A DNA stretch of 64,000 bases from Bog-756 sp963813525 (lineage in GTDB: Bacteria; Actinomycetota; Acidimicrobiia; Acidimicrobiales; RAAP-2). The stretch lies in the NCBI GenBank assembly GCA_963813525.1, contig CAWEZI010000004.1:62001-126000 (forward strand). Direction: 5' to 3'. A program made the position numbers and the translations under genes. Of the stretch, positions 23,622 to 32,287 are shown in pieces. Within the stretch, counting starts at the first letter, position 1. Each line of letters opens with the position of its first letter. The notes below the pieces were generated by a model. That model was given only the letters and a program-made list of their open reading frames with translations, was not told the origin of the DNA and did not search any database.

Positions 23622-24790
23622 GATCGGCCGCCACCGATCTGGTCGTTACCGGTCTCCAGAAGGGTTTCGGACAACAGTCGGTGCTCAAGGGGCTCGATCT
23701 CGAGGTGCCCGCCGGAACCATCACCGCCGTGCTCGGTCCGTCCGGAAGCGGGAAGACCACCCTTCTCCGCGTTCTTGCCGGCTTCGAGCGACCGGACGGG
23801 GGGACCGTCACCATCGGTGGCGAAGTTGTCGACGACGACCAGCACCACCAGCCCACCGAGCGTCGTCACATCGGCTATGTCCCGCAAGAGGGCAGCCTCT
23901 TCCCCCATCTCAACGTCAGGAAAAACGTGGGCTTCGGCCTGGCCCGGCGCCAGCGGTCGGGAAAGCGGGTGGACGAGCTCCTCGATGCCGCCGGTCTGGA
24001 CGGCCTGGCCGAGCGCTACCCCCACCAACTCTCCGGGGGACAACAGCAGCGGGTGGCACTGGCCCGGGCGCTGGCCCTCATGCCCCGGTTGCTCCTGTTG
24101 GACGAGCCGTTCGCCTCCCTCGATGCCAACATGCGGGCGACGGTGCGGGCCGACGTCGAGCAGATCCTGCGTCAGAACGGGACCACGGCCATTCTGGTCA
24201 CCCACGACCAGGACGAGGCCCTCTCCGTTGCCGATCTGGTCGCCGTGCTGCGTGGTGGCACCATCGCCCAGGTTGCGGCACCACAGGACCTCTACTCCCA
24301 TCCCCGCGATCCTGATCTGGCCCAATTCGTGGGGGAAGCCAACCTGGTGGCCGGCGAGGCCAGGGATGACGTCGTGGTCACCGCACTCGGTCCGCTGTCC
24401 TTGGAGTCGTCGGTGGCCCCCGGTTCCGGCGGGCGTCTCACCGTGCTGGTCCGACCCGAGCAGATCGAGGTCCACCCCGGGTCAGAGGGCCCGGGGGCAC
24501 CCGGACGGGTGGTCGGCACCGACTTCTACGGTCACGACGCCGTCGTCCACGTGACCCTCGGCGAGGAGCAGGGGGCCACCCCGGTGGTGGCCCGTGTACT
24601 GGGTGGGCTTCGGCTCGCACCGGGCTCGCCGGTGACGCTCACCGTGCGCGGGGCGGCCGGAGCGTGGCCCGACCACCTGATCGATGAACATGGCCTCGGT
24701 GACATGAGCTCATCGAAGGAGAAGGGCTCGAGCTCACCGGACGAAACAGGCGCCCGCCCCGAGGGCGGATCGGCGGCTTCCCCCGCTTAG
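23618..24790 (+). CDS. fbpC: Ferric-iron ABC transporter ATP-binding protein
   Basis: 390 residues from the ATG at 23618 inside the permease stop. Walker A is GPSGSGKTT (about residue 38), the Q-loop is VPQEGSLFPHL, the signature is LSGGQQQRVALARAL, Walker B is LLLLDEPFASLD, and the switch histidine is in LVTHDQDEALS. A C-terminal TOBE-type domain (about 235-350) follows, as in FbpC and PotA-type ATPases. It powers iron uptake. The last 35 residues are S/E/G-rich and unconserved. The frame stays open far upstream only because of GC bias. The stop overlaps the convergent gene's stop. Confidence 0.92.
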   Translation: MRSAATDLVVTGLQKGFGQQSVLKGLDLEVPAGTITAVLGPSGSGKTTLLRVLAGFERPDGGTVTIGGEVVDDDQHHQPTERRHIGYVPQEGSLFPHLNVRKNVGFGLARRQRSGKRVDELLDAAGLDGLAERYPHQLSGGQQQRVALARALALMPRLLLLDEPFASLDANMRATVRADVEQILRQNGTTAILVTHDQDEALSVADLVAVLRGGTIAQVAAPQDLYSHPRDPDLAQFVGEANLVAGEARDDVVVTALGPLSLESSVAPGSGGRLTVLVRPEQIEVHPGSEGPGAPGRVVGTDFYGHDAVVHVTLGEEQGATPVVARVLGGLRLAPGSPVTLTVRGAAGAWPDHLIDEHGLGDMSSSKEKGSSSPDETGARPEGGSAASPA

Positions 24791-25404
24791 ATCCCCAAGG
24801 AGGCCGTGCGCAGCTGCCGGCCCAGGTCGTCGTCACCGGCGATTTCGACGCGGGCCGCACTCTGGCGCCCGGATGCGAACAACAGGTGCTCGCCTGGTTC
24901 GCCCTCGACGACGATGCGAGGTCCGGTGCCGGCGCTCTTGCTGGCATGGCCCGGGGCGACCAGCTCGATGGTGGCCGGCACCCGCTTGGCCATTCCTGCT
25001 GCCCCCACCCGCGACCACAGGGCGTTGGCCAACGCGGGGTCCAGAGGTCGGACGTCCCAGGTGGGTTGGGCTCGGCGGACGTCCTCGATGTGGATGAAGA
25101 ACTCGGCCGTGTTCATGGGCCGGTCGAAAGGCCGAAGGAGCACCGGGGGACCGGAGCGAACGGCCGCGACCAGCTCCTCCCACGGTGTACCGTCCCTTCG
25201 CCGGCGCCGCACGGTATCGGTGTAGCCGGCCAGGGGCGGCCAGACGATTCCGGGGCCACTGTCGGGTCGCCGCTCACGCACGACCAGATGGGCAGCCAGA
25301 TCGGCGGTGGTCCATCCCTCGCACAGGGTGGGCGCGTCGGGACCGAGCTCGACCAGCAGGTCGCAGAGTGCGGCTCGTTCGACCTGTGCGAAGTTGACGG
25401 CCAC
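24787..25404 (-). CDS. TIGR03085 family protein (DinB-like, mycothiol-dependent maleylpyruvate isomerase-related)
   Basis: 205 residues from a GTG. The N-terminal four-helix bundle begins FAQVERAALCDLLVELGPDA, followed by TLCEGWTTADLAAHLVVRER with the His expected for metal binding in the DinB/MDMPI superfamily. NTAEFFIHIEDVRRAQ gives a second His set. The C-terminal third (about 140-205) is a small beta-rich domain typical of this actinobacterial family. Function unknown; mycothiol-linked chemistry is possible by family. It is convergent with fbpC, and the two stop codons share two bases. Confidence 0.82.
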   Translation of the reverse strand: MAVNFAQVERAALCDLLVELGPDAPTLCEGWTTADLAAHLVVRERRPDSGPGIVWPPLAGYTDTVRRRRRDGTPWEELVAAVRSGPPVLLRPFDRPMNTAEFFIHIEDVRRAQPTWDVRPLDPALANALWSRVGAAGMAKRVPATIELVAPGHASKSAGTGPRIVVEGEPGEHLLFASGRQSAARVEIAGDDDLGRQLRTASLGI

Positions 25405-25416
25405 TACGGGTGCACC

Positions 25417-26877
25417 CTACGACCTTTGGGCGCTGACCTTGCCCAGGAACGGGACCAGCCGGCTGAAGAAGGCGTTGGTGGGATAGGCGCCGGCCGGGTC
25501 GTTGTGCGAGTAGGTGCTCTGGTAGTTGGCCAAGGTGAGGTTGGTCGCAGGGATGCCCGATTGTTGGGCCAAGATCTGCGCGCCCTGGGGAACCGAGGCT
25601 CCACCGAGACGTGCCCCGAAGGCGTAGATCAGGAGGCTCTTCGGGAGGCTGTGACCCATGGTGGCGTCGACGTCGAGCACGCTCTGAGCCGGATTGGCGT
25701 TGCCGTTGTCCACAGCACCGGTGTCGTCGGTCAGGCGTTGGGGGAAGTACCACTCGGTGCCGTTGGCGTTTTGCACTCCTTCACCTGAGAACATGGTGGC
25801 GAAGCGGTCGATCGGCGTCAGGGCTCCTGCGCCGTTCCAGCCGTGGATCGGACCCTGTGAGGCGAGGCCCTGGCCCAGGTGCGCCTGAGCGGCCAGCAAA
25901 CTGGGCGGAGAAGTCGACGCATTGAGCGCGTACCCGTACTGGCCCAGATTGGTGACACGCACCGAAGGGACGATGTCCGTGGGCAAGAGTCCTGACGTCT
26001 GACCCAACGAGGCCGCATTCGGGTCCAAGAGCGCTGAAGCTGCTCCTGTCGCCTCGAACAGTCCGGCGTACGGAGCGGTGATCCCGCCGAAGGCGAGCCA
26101 GGGGCTGGTGCCCGGGGCGTCGAGCGACTGGAGCGTCTGTGTCGCCGACTGGGCACTCACCGGGGTCGACGTGCTACCCCCATCGATGTAGACCAAGCCG
26201 GCCAGTTGGTCGGCTCCGGCGTGGCCGCCGAAGTCCCAGGTGGCGTAGGCCGTGACCACCGATCCGCCGAGTGAGTGGCCACCGAGCACGACCTTGCCGC
26301 CGAGTTTCTTGGCGGCGCCAATCACCACGTGCAGGTCCTGGACAGCGACGTTCATCCCCCACTGTTTGGCGAACTCGACGGTGGAGTCGGCGACGGGCTG
26401 ATAGTGAGGGGTGATGCTCGGGCTCTTGAGATAGCCGAGGTAGTAGTCGAACAGCTGGGTGGTTGTGGCCTTGTGCTCCTTGTACAGATTCAGCTCCGAT
26501 TGGTCCTCGAGCAGGTTCTCTCGACGTTCGACTGCCCAGACCTGCCACCCAGTGGTCTTCGCCACGATCCACTTGGCCAGCGGCACGAAGTAGGCGCCGG
26601 CGGCGGAGGTGCCGGGCTCCAGGACCAGGACGTTCTTGGCGCTGGTCGGCCCGACTTTTATGACCCCGACCTTGTTGTACTGGGCGGGGGTCCCCGGAGC
26701 GGCATAGCTCGGCATCCAGGTCACGGTGAGAGGGCCCGTTGCCCCGGCCGCCGTCGTCGTGGTCGTGGCCGTCGAGCCGGAGCTGCACCCGGCGAGGAGC
26801 CCGGCGACGCCGATGGTGGCCGCAACCACCGACAATCCGGTCCGGCGTGAAGCGAACCGTTCCCACCAGGTGTGCAT
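25417..26877 (-). CDS. Secreted alpha/beta-hydrolase lipoprotein
   Basis: 486 residues from the ATG at 26877; an in-frame start at 26919 would add 14. The signal peptide ends in the lipobox LAGC, followed by a T-rich linker. An alpha/beta-hydrolase fold follows: the nucleophile elbow VLGGHSLGGSVV gives the catalytic serine, and LVYIDGG lies after it. A late aspartate and the SHNDPAGAYP segment near the end could supply acid and histidine. It is probably an esterase or lipase on the outer face of the membrane. No operon partner: the TIGR03085 gene is 12 bp downstream on the same strand, while adenosine deaminase is divergent. Confidence 0.75.
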   Translation of the reverse strand: MHTWWERFASRRTGLSVVAATIGVAGLLAGCSSGSTATTTTTAAGATGPLTVTWMPSYAAPGTPAQYNKVGVIKVGPTSAKNVLVLEPGTSAAGAYFVPLAKWIVAKTTGWQVWAVERRENLLEDQSELNLYKEHKATTTQLFDYYLGYLKSPSITPHYQPVADSTVEFAKQWGMNVAVQDLHVVIGAAKKLGGKVVLGGHSLGGSVVTAYATWDFGGHAGADQLAGLVYIDGGSTSTPVSAQSATQTLQSLDAPGTSPWLAFGGITAPYAGLFEATGAASALLDPNAASLGQTSGLLPTDIVPSVRVTNLGQYGYALNASTSPPSLLAAQAHLGQGLASQGPIHGWNGAGALTPIDRFATMFSGEGVQNANGTEWYFPQRLTDDTGAVDNGNANPAQSVLDVDATMGHSLPKSLLIYAFGARLGGASVPQGAQILAQQSGIPATNLTLANYQSTYSHNDPAGAYPTNAFFSRLVPFLGKVSAQRS

Positions 26878-27079
26878 AGCGGCCAACACTAGATGGCGGT
26901 CCGGCCTGGCCGCGCTCATCGCGCATCCCGCCGGCCTTCCCTGAACGACGGACGCCGTTGACCGTCCATCTGGGCCTCGGTAGAGTGCCGGCTGTCATGA
27001 GCTGACCAGACGGGGAGGGCCAGACGGCCCCGGCTCGCGGCGAAGGAACCGTCCTTCCCACGCGCCGAAGGAGCACTCA

Positions 27080-28090
27080 ATGCCAACTCTCCCCGCCCCC
27101 GACCTCCGTGACCTTCCCAAGGCCCACCTGCACGTGCACCTCGAGGGGGCCATGCGTGGCGAGACCTTGTCGGATCTGGCCGGCCACTACGGCACTCTCC
27201 TTCCCTCGCCGCCGACCACCTTCGGCAGCTTCGCCGATTTCGGCACGTTGTACTTCGCCGCCGCCGGGCTGCTGCGGTCCTTCGACGACCTGGCCCGCCT
27301 GGTGGTCGAAGTGGTCGAAGACGCAGCTGCCGCCGGGGCGGTGTGGATCGAGCCCGCCGTCCATCTCCCCGATCACAGCGGCCTGGGCGAACCGCAGACG
27401 GTGCTCGACACTCTCCTCGACGCCGGGCATCTGGCCGAGGAGGCCACCGGGGTCGGGGTTGGGTGGCTGATCACGGCCGACCGCACTTTGGCCCCCGCCC
27501 TGGCCGTGACCCAGGCAGAGATCGCCGTCCGTAACGCGGGGCGAGGGGTGGTGGCCTTCGGATTGGCCAACGACGAATCCGCTTCGCCACCCGAACTGTT
27601 CGCCGAAGCCTTTGCCATCGCCAACGACGGCGGGCTGATCGCCGCACCCCATGCCGGTGAGCACCGCGGACCGCAAGCGGTCACAAGCGCTCTCGATGTG
27701 CTGGGGGCGGACAGGATCCAACACGGCGTCCGGGCCATCGAGGACGACGAGCTGGTGGATCGACTGGCCGGCCGGTCGGTGTGCCTCGATGTGTGTCCCA
27801 CCTCGAACGTGGCCCTATCGGTCGTATCCGATCTCGCTCACCATCCGCTTCCCATGCTCCTCGAGCGGGGCGTGGCCTGCACCATCAATGCCGACGACCC
27901 ACTCCTGTTCGGTGTCGACCTGCTCCATGAATACGAAGTGGCCCGCGACGTCCTTCATCTCGGCAGTGCCGACCTGGCCCGGTGTGCGCGTACGTCCATC
28001 GACCACAGCGGGGCACCGGCCTCCCTCAAGTCGAAGACTCGCGGCTCCATCGATGCCTGGCTGGCCACCGCCCGTACGTCGGCACCGTAA
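27080..28090 (+). CDS. Adenosine deaminase-like amidohydrolase
   Basis: 336 residues with a GAAGGAGC ribosome site. It contains the zinc motif HLHVHLEG (residues 16-23), AAPHAGE (the Glu of the active site), RIQHG, VCPTSNVAL and the late metal-ligand motif TINADDPLLF. These are diagnostic of adenosine/adenine deaminases. It would convert adenosine (or adenine) to inosine (or hypoxanthine) in purine salvage. At this level adenosine, adenine and AMP specificities cannot be separated. It stands alone, with a convergent aldo/keto reductase 7 bp downstream. Confidence 0.88.
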   Translation: MPTLPAPDLRDLPKAHLHVHLEGAMRGETLSDLAGHYGTLLPSPPTTFGSFADFGTLYFAAAGLLRSFDDLARLVVEVVEDAAAAGAVWIEPAVHLPDHSGLGEPQTVLDTLLDAGHLAEEATGVGVGWLITADRTLAPALAVTQAEIAVRNAGRGVVAFGLANDESASPPELFAEAFAIANDGGLIAAPHAGEHRGPQAVTSALDVLGADRIQHGVRAIEDDELVDRLAGRSVCLDVCPTSNVALSVVSDLAHHPLPMLLERGVACTINADDPLLFGVDLLHEYEVARDVLHLGSADLARCARTSIDHSGAPASLKSKTRGSIDAWLATARTSAP

Positions 28091-28097
28091 TCACTAC

Positions 28098-28988
28098 TCA
28101 GCGGGGCACGTAGGCGAACGTGTCCGGGTTGGGCCCGGTGCGCTCGTCGCGGTTCAGCCCGCTGATGGCGGCCATATCCTCCGGCCCGATCTCGAAGTCG
28201 AATAGCTCGAAGTTCTCCTTGATGCGTGAGGGCGTCACTGATTTGGGAAAGACGATGTCACCGCGCTGGATGTGCCAGCGCAGAACCACCTGCGCCGGCG
28301 TCCTGCCCACGTTGGCAGCAAGGGCCACGATGGTGGGGTCGTCGAGAACCTTGCCCTGGGCGATCGGCGACCAGGCTTCGGTGGCGATGTGATGATCGCT
28401 GTCATAGGCCCGCAGCTCGTCTTGAGTGAGATACGGATGGATCTCGATCTGGTTGACGGCCGGCACCACATCGGTCTCCGCCGCCAGTCGCTCCAGATGG
28501 GGTGCCTGGAAATTGGAGACACCGATCGAGCGGGCACGACCGTCCGCCCGGAATTCGATCAGGGTCTGCCAGGTCGAAACGAAGTCCCCGCCGTACAGGG
28601 TGGGGAGCGGCCAGTGGATCAGGAACAGGTCGACATAGTCGAAACCGAGCGCCTCGAGCGTGCGCTCGAAGGCAGCTCGCGCTTCGGCCGGCCGGTGGAA
28701 CCCGTTGTTGAGCTTGCTGGTGACGAACACGTCCGACCGCTCGATTCCCGAAGCGGCGGTGGCGCGTCCGACTGCCGCCTCGTTGCCGTACATTTCGGCG
28801 GTGTCGATGTGGCGGTAGCCGATCTCCAGGGCTCGACTCACCGCCGCCTCCGTGTCGGCGGGCGGGATCTGGAACACCCCGAAGCCCAGTTGAGGGACCT
28901 GCCGTCCGTCGTTGAGGGGGATCCAGGGGACACCGCCTGGTAGGTCCTTCTTGTCAACGGCGTCAGTGTCGTCCAGGGCGTCAGTCAC
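28098..28988 (-). CDS. Aldo/keto reductase (AKR5/2,5-diketogluconate reductase-like)
   Basis: 296 residues from a GTG with an AGGAGG site. The AKR tetrad is present: Asp and Tyr in IDTAEMYGNEAAVG, Lys in VFVTSKLNNG and His in LFLIHWPLP. The NADPH-binding end shows FPKSVTPSRIKENFELFDFE. It reduces aldehydes or ketones with NADPH in the cytoplasm; substrate unknown. An A/D-rich tail of 20 residues precedes the usual AKR start. No operon partner is evident: a 109-bp gap separates it from the next gene on the same strand. Confidence 0.9.
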   Translation of the reverse strand: MTDALDDTDAVDKKDLPGGVPWIPLNDGRQVPQLGFGVFQIPPADTEAAVSRALEIGYRHIDTAEMYGNEAAVGRATAASGIERSDVFVTSKLNNGFHRPAEARAAFERTLEALGFDYVDLFLIHWPLPTLYGGDFVSTWQTLIEFRADGRARSIGVSNFQAPHLERLAAETDVVPAVNQIEIHPYLTQDELRAYDSDHHIATEAWSPIAQGKVLDDPTIVALAANVGRTPAQVVLRWHIQRGDIVFPKSVTPSRIKENFELFDFEIGPEDMAAISGLNRDERTGPNPDTFAYVPR

Positions 28989-29097
28989 AGTTCTTTCCTC
29001 CTATTCGTCCGTCCCCCGCACATACCCGGTTGTCACCCGGACATTCCCTCCCCGGACCACCCCCGGCCACCAGCTCCTACTGCCGGGTGGCCCCGGC

Positions 29098-29499
29098 CTA
29101 GTGGGGGGGCGACTCCCCGGGCAGAGCGGCAAACAGCTCGTCGTAGTTGCGGAGCCTGGTGGCCAGGGCACCCATGATGCCCAGGGCGAATGTCGATGAT
29201 TCGTGCACCAGGAAGAGGAAGAGACCACGATCGATCTCCGCCAGCACGGTCTCCGAGGTGGCTACCGCCGTCAGGTTCCGGGGCAACCGGTCGACCAGGG
29301 CCCGTTCCCCGAACACATCCTCCGGTCCCAGGCTCGACACCACCACCGAGCCTTTGATCAGTTCCACCGAGCCCGAAACGATGCCGTACATGTGGGTCCC
29401 GACGTCCCCTTCGGCGTAGATGGTTTCACCGGCGAGGACCGTGCGGTGGATCGGAGCGTTGAGGAACAGGCTGTCAGTGGGCACGGGGCTGGCGGGCAC
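29098..29499 (-). CDS. Stand-alone cyclic-nucleotide-binding domain protein
   Basis: 133 residues from a GTG. The whole protein is one cNMP-binding jelly roll: LAGETIYAEGDVGTHMYGIV, then GSVVVSSLGPEDVFGERALV, then RNLTAVATSETVLAEIDRGL. The phosphate-binding cassette GERALVDRLPRNLTA resembles the FGE-x-A-L-x-x-x-x-R-x-A/T pattern. The DNA-binding domain of Crp/Fnr proteins is missing, and the protein ends soon after the C-helix, so it may act as a sensor subunit. The frame is intact, so it is not an obvious truncation. The ligand, cAMP or another nucleotide, is unproven. Confidence 0.82.
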   Translation of the reverse strand: MPASPVPTDSLFLNAPIHRTVLAGETIYAEGDVGTHMYGIVSGSVELIKGSVVVSSLGPEDVFGERALVDRLPRNLTAVATSETVLAEIDRGLFLFLVHESSTFALGIMGALATRLRNYDELFAALPGESPPH

Positions 29500-29676
29500 T
29501 CGGTTCGGGGGCGGACGGCAGGCTCAGTGGACGGCGGAAGGCACGGAAGACGAGTGTACAGGGGGTGGCGGCGGTCAACGGAGAAGACCGGACCCCCGAT
29601 CCGCTGTCCGAGTGACCGTGTCCGCCCCGGCCGGACCGACCGGACCGAGGGCGGTGCTGGCGCCGGCGGTCGTCCG

Positions 29677-30663
29677 TCATCCGTGCTGGAAGAACCGGCT
29701 TTCGAGACTACGGAGACCGGCCAGAGCGGCCCCGTCGAGCTGGGCCAGATCGTCCTCGTCGATGTTCCATCCCAGAGCGCCGGCATTCTCCTCAGCCTGG
29801 TGTCGGTTTTTGGCACCGGGGATAGGAACCACCCCCTTGGACATCACCCAGTTGATGGCCACCTGGCTCGGGGTCCGTCCGCCGTTGTTCTCTCCGATAC
29901 GTCGGAGCTCGGCCACCACCACGTCCACCGATTCCATCGGGTGGTTGGAGAAGGTGCGCTTGCCCGGAGGCGGATGGGCGGCCGAGTACTTGCCGGTCAG
30001 CCGGCCCTGGCCGATCGGTGAATAGGCCAGGGGCAGGACACCGAGCTCCTGGCACGCTCCGAGCAGACCACCGGTTTCCGGCGACCGGCGGAGGAGGGAG
30101 AACTCGATCTGGTTGGTGGCCAGTTTCATCCCTCTCTTGTCCAGTTGCTGACTCAGGGCGCGGGTCTCGGCGGCCGAGTAGTTGGATACGCCCACCGCCT
30201 TGACCAACCCGGCTTGGTGTGCCGTAGCCAGTGCCTCGGCCATGGCGGCATGCGAACGGAAACTGATCGGACCGTGGATCTGGTAAAGGTCGACCGAAGC
30301 CACGCCCAGACGCTCCACGGAGGCCTTCAACGACTTCATGAGGGCGGCGCCGACGTTGACCTTCCAGGGGAAGGGCATGAACTTGGTGGCGATGACCGCC
30401 CTGTCCGCACGCCCGGGGTCCTTGGACCGCAGGGCCCCTATGATGCGCTCGCTCTCGCCCTTCCCGTAGATTTCGGCGGTGTCGAAGAAGGTGACGCCGG
30501 CATCGATGGAGGCGTCCCAGGCGTCGCGAATCGAGTCCCTGGTCAATTCGGTGTCGTAGCCACCCATACCCCAGGTGGAGCGGTCGCCCCACGCCCAGGT
30601 ACCTACCCCCAAAGGCGGGATGGCGATGTCCGTACCGCTCAGGACATACCGGTCCGGGATCAT
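29677..30663 (-). CDS. Aldo/keto reductase (AKR13/YakC-like)
   Basis: 328 residues from the ATG at 30663; an upstream in-frame extension looks non-coding. Catalytic residues are visible: Asp/Tyr in FFDTAEIYGKGESERIIG, Lys in VIATKFMPFPW and His in LYQIHGPISF. The cofactor end reads VVPIPGAKNRHQAEENAGAL. It is a cytoplasmic NADPH-dependent reductase related to pyridoxal and aldehyde reductases; substrate unknown. It is divergent from the flavin monooxygenase, 100 bp apart, so the two could be controlled together. Confidence 0.9.
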   Translation of the reverse strand: MIPDRYVLSGTDIAIPPLGVGTWAWGDRSTWGMGGYDTELTRDSIRDAWDASIDAGVTFFDTAEIYGKGESERIIGALRSKDPGRADRAVIATKFMPFPWKVNVGAALMKSLKASVERLGVASVDLYQIHGPISFRSHAAMAEALATAHQAGLVKAVGVSNYSAAETRALSQQLDKRGMKLATNQIEFSLLRRSPETGGLLGACQELGVLPLAYSPIGQGRLTGKYSAAHPPPGKRTFSNHPMESVDVVVAELRRIGENNGGRTPSQVAINWVMSKGVVPIPGAKNRHQAEENAGALGWNIDEDDLAQLDGAALAGLRSLESRFFQHG

Positions 30664-30763
30664 CGATGTACGGTAGCCGCGGTGAGCATCCGCCCGACAC
30701 CGCAGGCGCGCCCCCGATGAGCCCTGCCCCGCACATGCACGACCCACAGCCCAAAGAGGTCAG

Positions 30764-32221
30764 GTGAGCGAGCGGCGTCGCCCGCTCCGGTGCGTGGTCA
30801 TAGGGGCCGGCATGGCCGGCATCCTGAGCGCCATCAAGCTGAGCCAGGCCGGCTTCACCGATTTCACCATGTACGAGAAGGCCGATCAGGTCGGAGGGAC
30901 CTGGCGGGAGAACACCTACCCGGGCCTGTCCTGCGACGTTCCCTCCCACCTCTACTCGTACTCCTTCGCGCTCAACCCGGACTGGAGCCACCATTTCTCC
31001 CCGGGCGACGAGATCCGGGACTACCTCGAACGTGTCGCCCGCGGACACGGGGTGCTCGATCGGATCCGCTTCAACGAAGAGGTGATCCAATGCACCTTCC
31101 TCGATGGTCAATGGCACCTGGCCACGGCGTCCGGACGACAGGACAGAGCGGACGTGGTGATCGCTGCCACCGGCGTCCTCCACCGTCCTCGCTATCCCGA
31201 CCTGACCGGGCTCGACACCTTCGCCGGGTCCGCATTCCACAGCGCCCGCTGGGACCACAGTGCGACGATCGACGGTCGACGCCTCGGCATCGTCGGTACG
31301 GGGTCGACCGCCGTCCAGATCGTCTCGTCGGTGGTCGACCGGGTCGCGCAACTGAGCCTGTTCCAGCGGACTGCCCAATGGGTGATGCCCCACGAAAATC
31401 CCGCCTACTCCGACGAGGACCGCGCCGAACTGCACCTTCACCCCGACAGACTGGCGGGGCGCCACCAGCACCTTTCCGACATGTTCGATCTCTTCGCCAA
31501 TGCGGTGGTGGATACCGGATCGCCCGAGATAAAGATGATCGAGCAGGCGTGCCTGGCCAACCTCGAGGAGAACGTGCACGATCCGGAGCTGCGGGAGAAG
31601 CTGCGCCCCACCTATCGGGCTGCGTGCAAGCGATTGATCATCTCGCCCAATTTCTACGACGCCATCCAGCGGCCCCAGGCCGAACTGGTGACCGAGACCA
31701 TCGATCGGGTGGAGCCCGAGGGCATACGCACCACCGACGGGCGCCTCCACGAGCTCGATGTCCTGGTGCTGGCTACCGGCTTCCACGCCGATGCCTTCAT
31801 GCGCCCGATGCAGGTCACCGGGCGCAACGGCCGGACGCTGGAGGCGGCCTGGAGCGAACGGCCCGAGGCCTATCTCGCCGTGTCCGTTCCCGACTTCCCC
31901 AATTTCTTCATGCTCAACGGGCCCAACGGACCGATCGGAAACTTCTCGCTCATCGAGGTGGCCGAACTGCAGATGGGCTACATCATGCAGATCATCGACG
32001 GCCTGGCTCGTCAGGAATTCCGCCAGGCATCTGCGTCGCGGACGGCGTTGGCTGACTTTCAGCGGGAGCGGGAGCTGGCCGCCCGGAACACGGTCTGGGT
32101 CACCGGTTGCAACAGCTGGTATCTCGACGACCGGGGCATCCCCGGCGGGTGGCCGTGGTCATTCGTCCGGTTCCGGGAGGACATGCGCACGCCTGACCTC
32201 TCGCACTTCGAGCTGGTCTGA
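30764..32221 (+). CDS. Flavin-dependent monooxygenase, Baeyer-Villiger type
   Basis: 485 residues from a GTG. The FAD-binding Rossmann motif VIGAGMAGILSAIKLSQAG is at the N terminus. The Baeyer-Villiger fingerprint F-x-G-x3-H-x3-W-D appears as FAGSAFHSARWDH near residue 158. The NADPH motif follows as GIVGTGSTAVQIV, and VLVLATGFHADAF closes the FAD site. These enzymes oxidise ketones to esters or lactones with NADPH and O2. With the aldo/keto reductases, the SDR, acyl-CoA ligase and P450 in this window, a role in terpene or steroid breakdown is plausible but unproven. Confidence 0.9.
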   Translation: MSERRRPLRCVVIGAGMAGILSAIKLSQAGFTDFTMYEKADQVGGTWRENTYPGLSCDVPSHLYSYSFALNPDWSHHFSPGDEIRDYLERVARGHGVLDRIRFNEEVIQCTFLDGQWHLATASGRQDRADVVIAATGVLHRPRYPDLTGLDTFAGSAFHSARWDHSATIDGRRLGIVGTGSTAVQIVSSVVDRVAQLSLFQRTAQWVMPHENPAYSDEDRAELHLHPDRLAGRHQHLSDMFDLFANAVVDTGSPEIKMIEQACLANLEENVHDPELREKLRPTYRAACKRLIISPNFYDAIQRPQAELVTETIDRVEPEGIRTTDGRLHELDVLVLATGFHADAFMRPMQVTGRNGRTLEAAWSERPEAYLAVSVPDFPNFFMLNGPNGPIGNFSLIEVAELQMGYIMQIIDGLARQEFRQASASRTALADFQRERELAARNTVWVTGCNSWYLDDRGIPGGWPWSFVRFREDMRTPDLSHFELV

Positions 32222-32287
32222 GCTCCGGCCAGCAGGTCTCCCGCGGAGGGCTCTGCCTCTGTCCGGCCCGTCTCTGTCGGGCCCGTC

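Noticed and set aside
22100..24790. An 896-codon open frame overlapping the permease gene and continuing into fbpC
   Set aside because: Only its last 390 codons, from the ATG at 23618, carry ABC ATPase motifs; the upstream part is R/P/G-rich shadow of the permease gene.
29792..31786. A 664-codon minus-strand frame across the aldo/keto reductase and monooxygenase
   Set aside because: It is antisense to the monooxygenase and out of frame with the reductase; no domain character.
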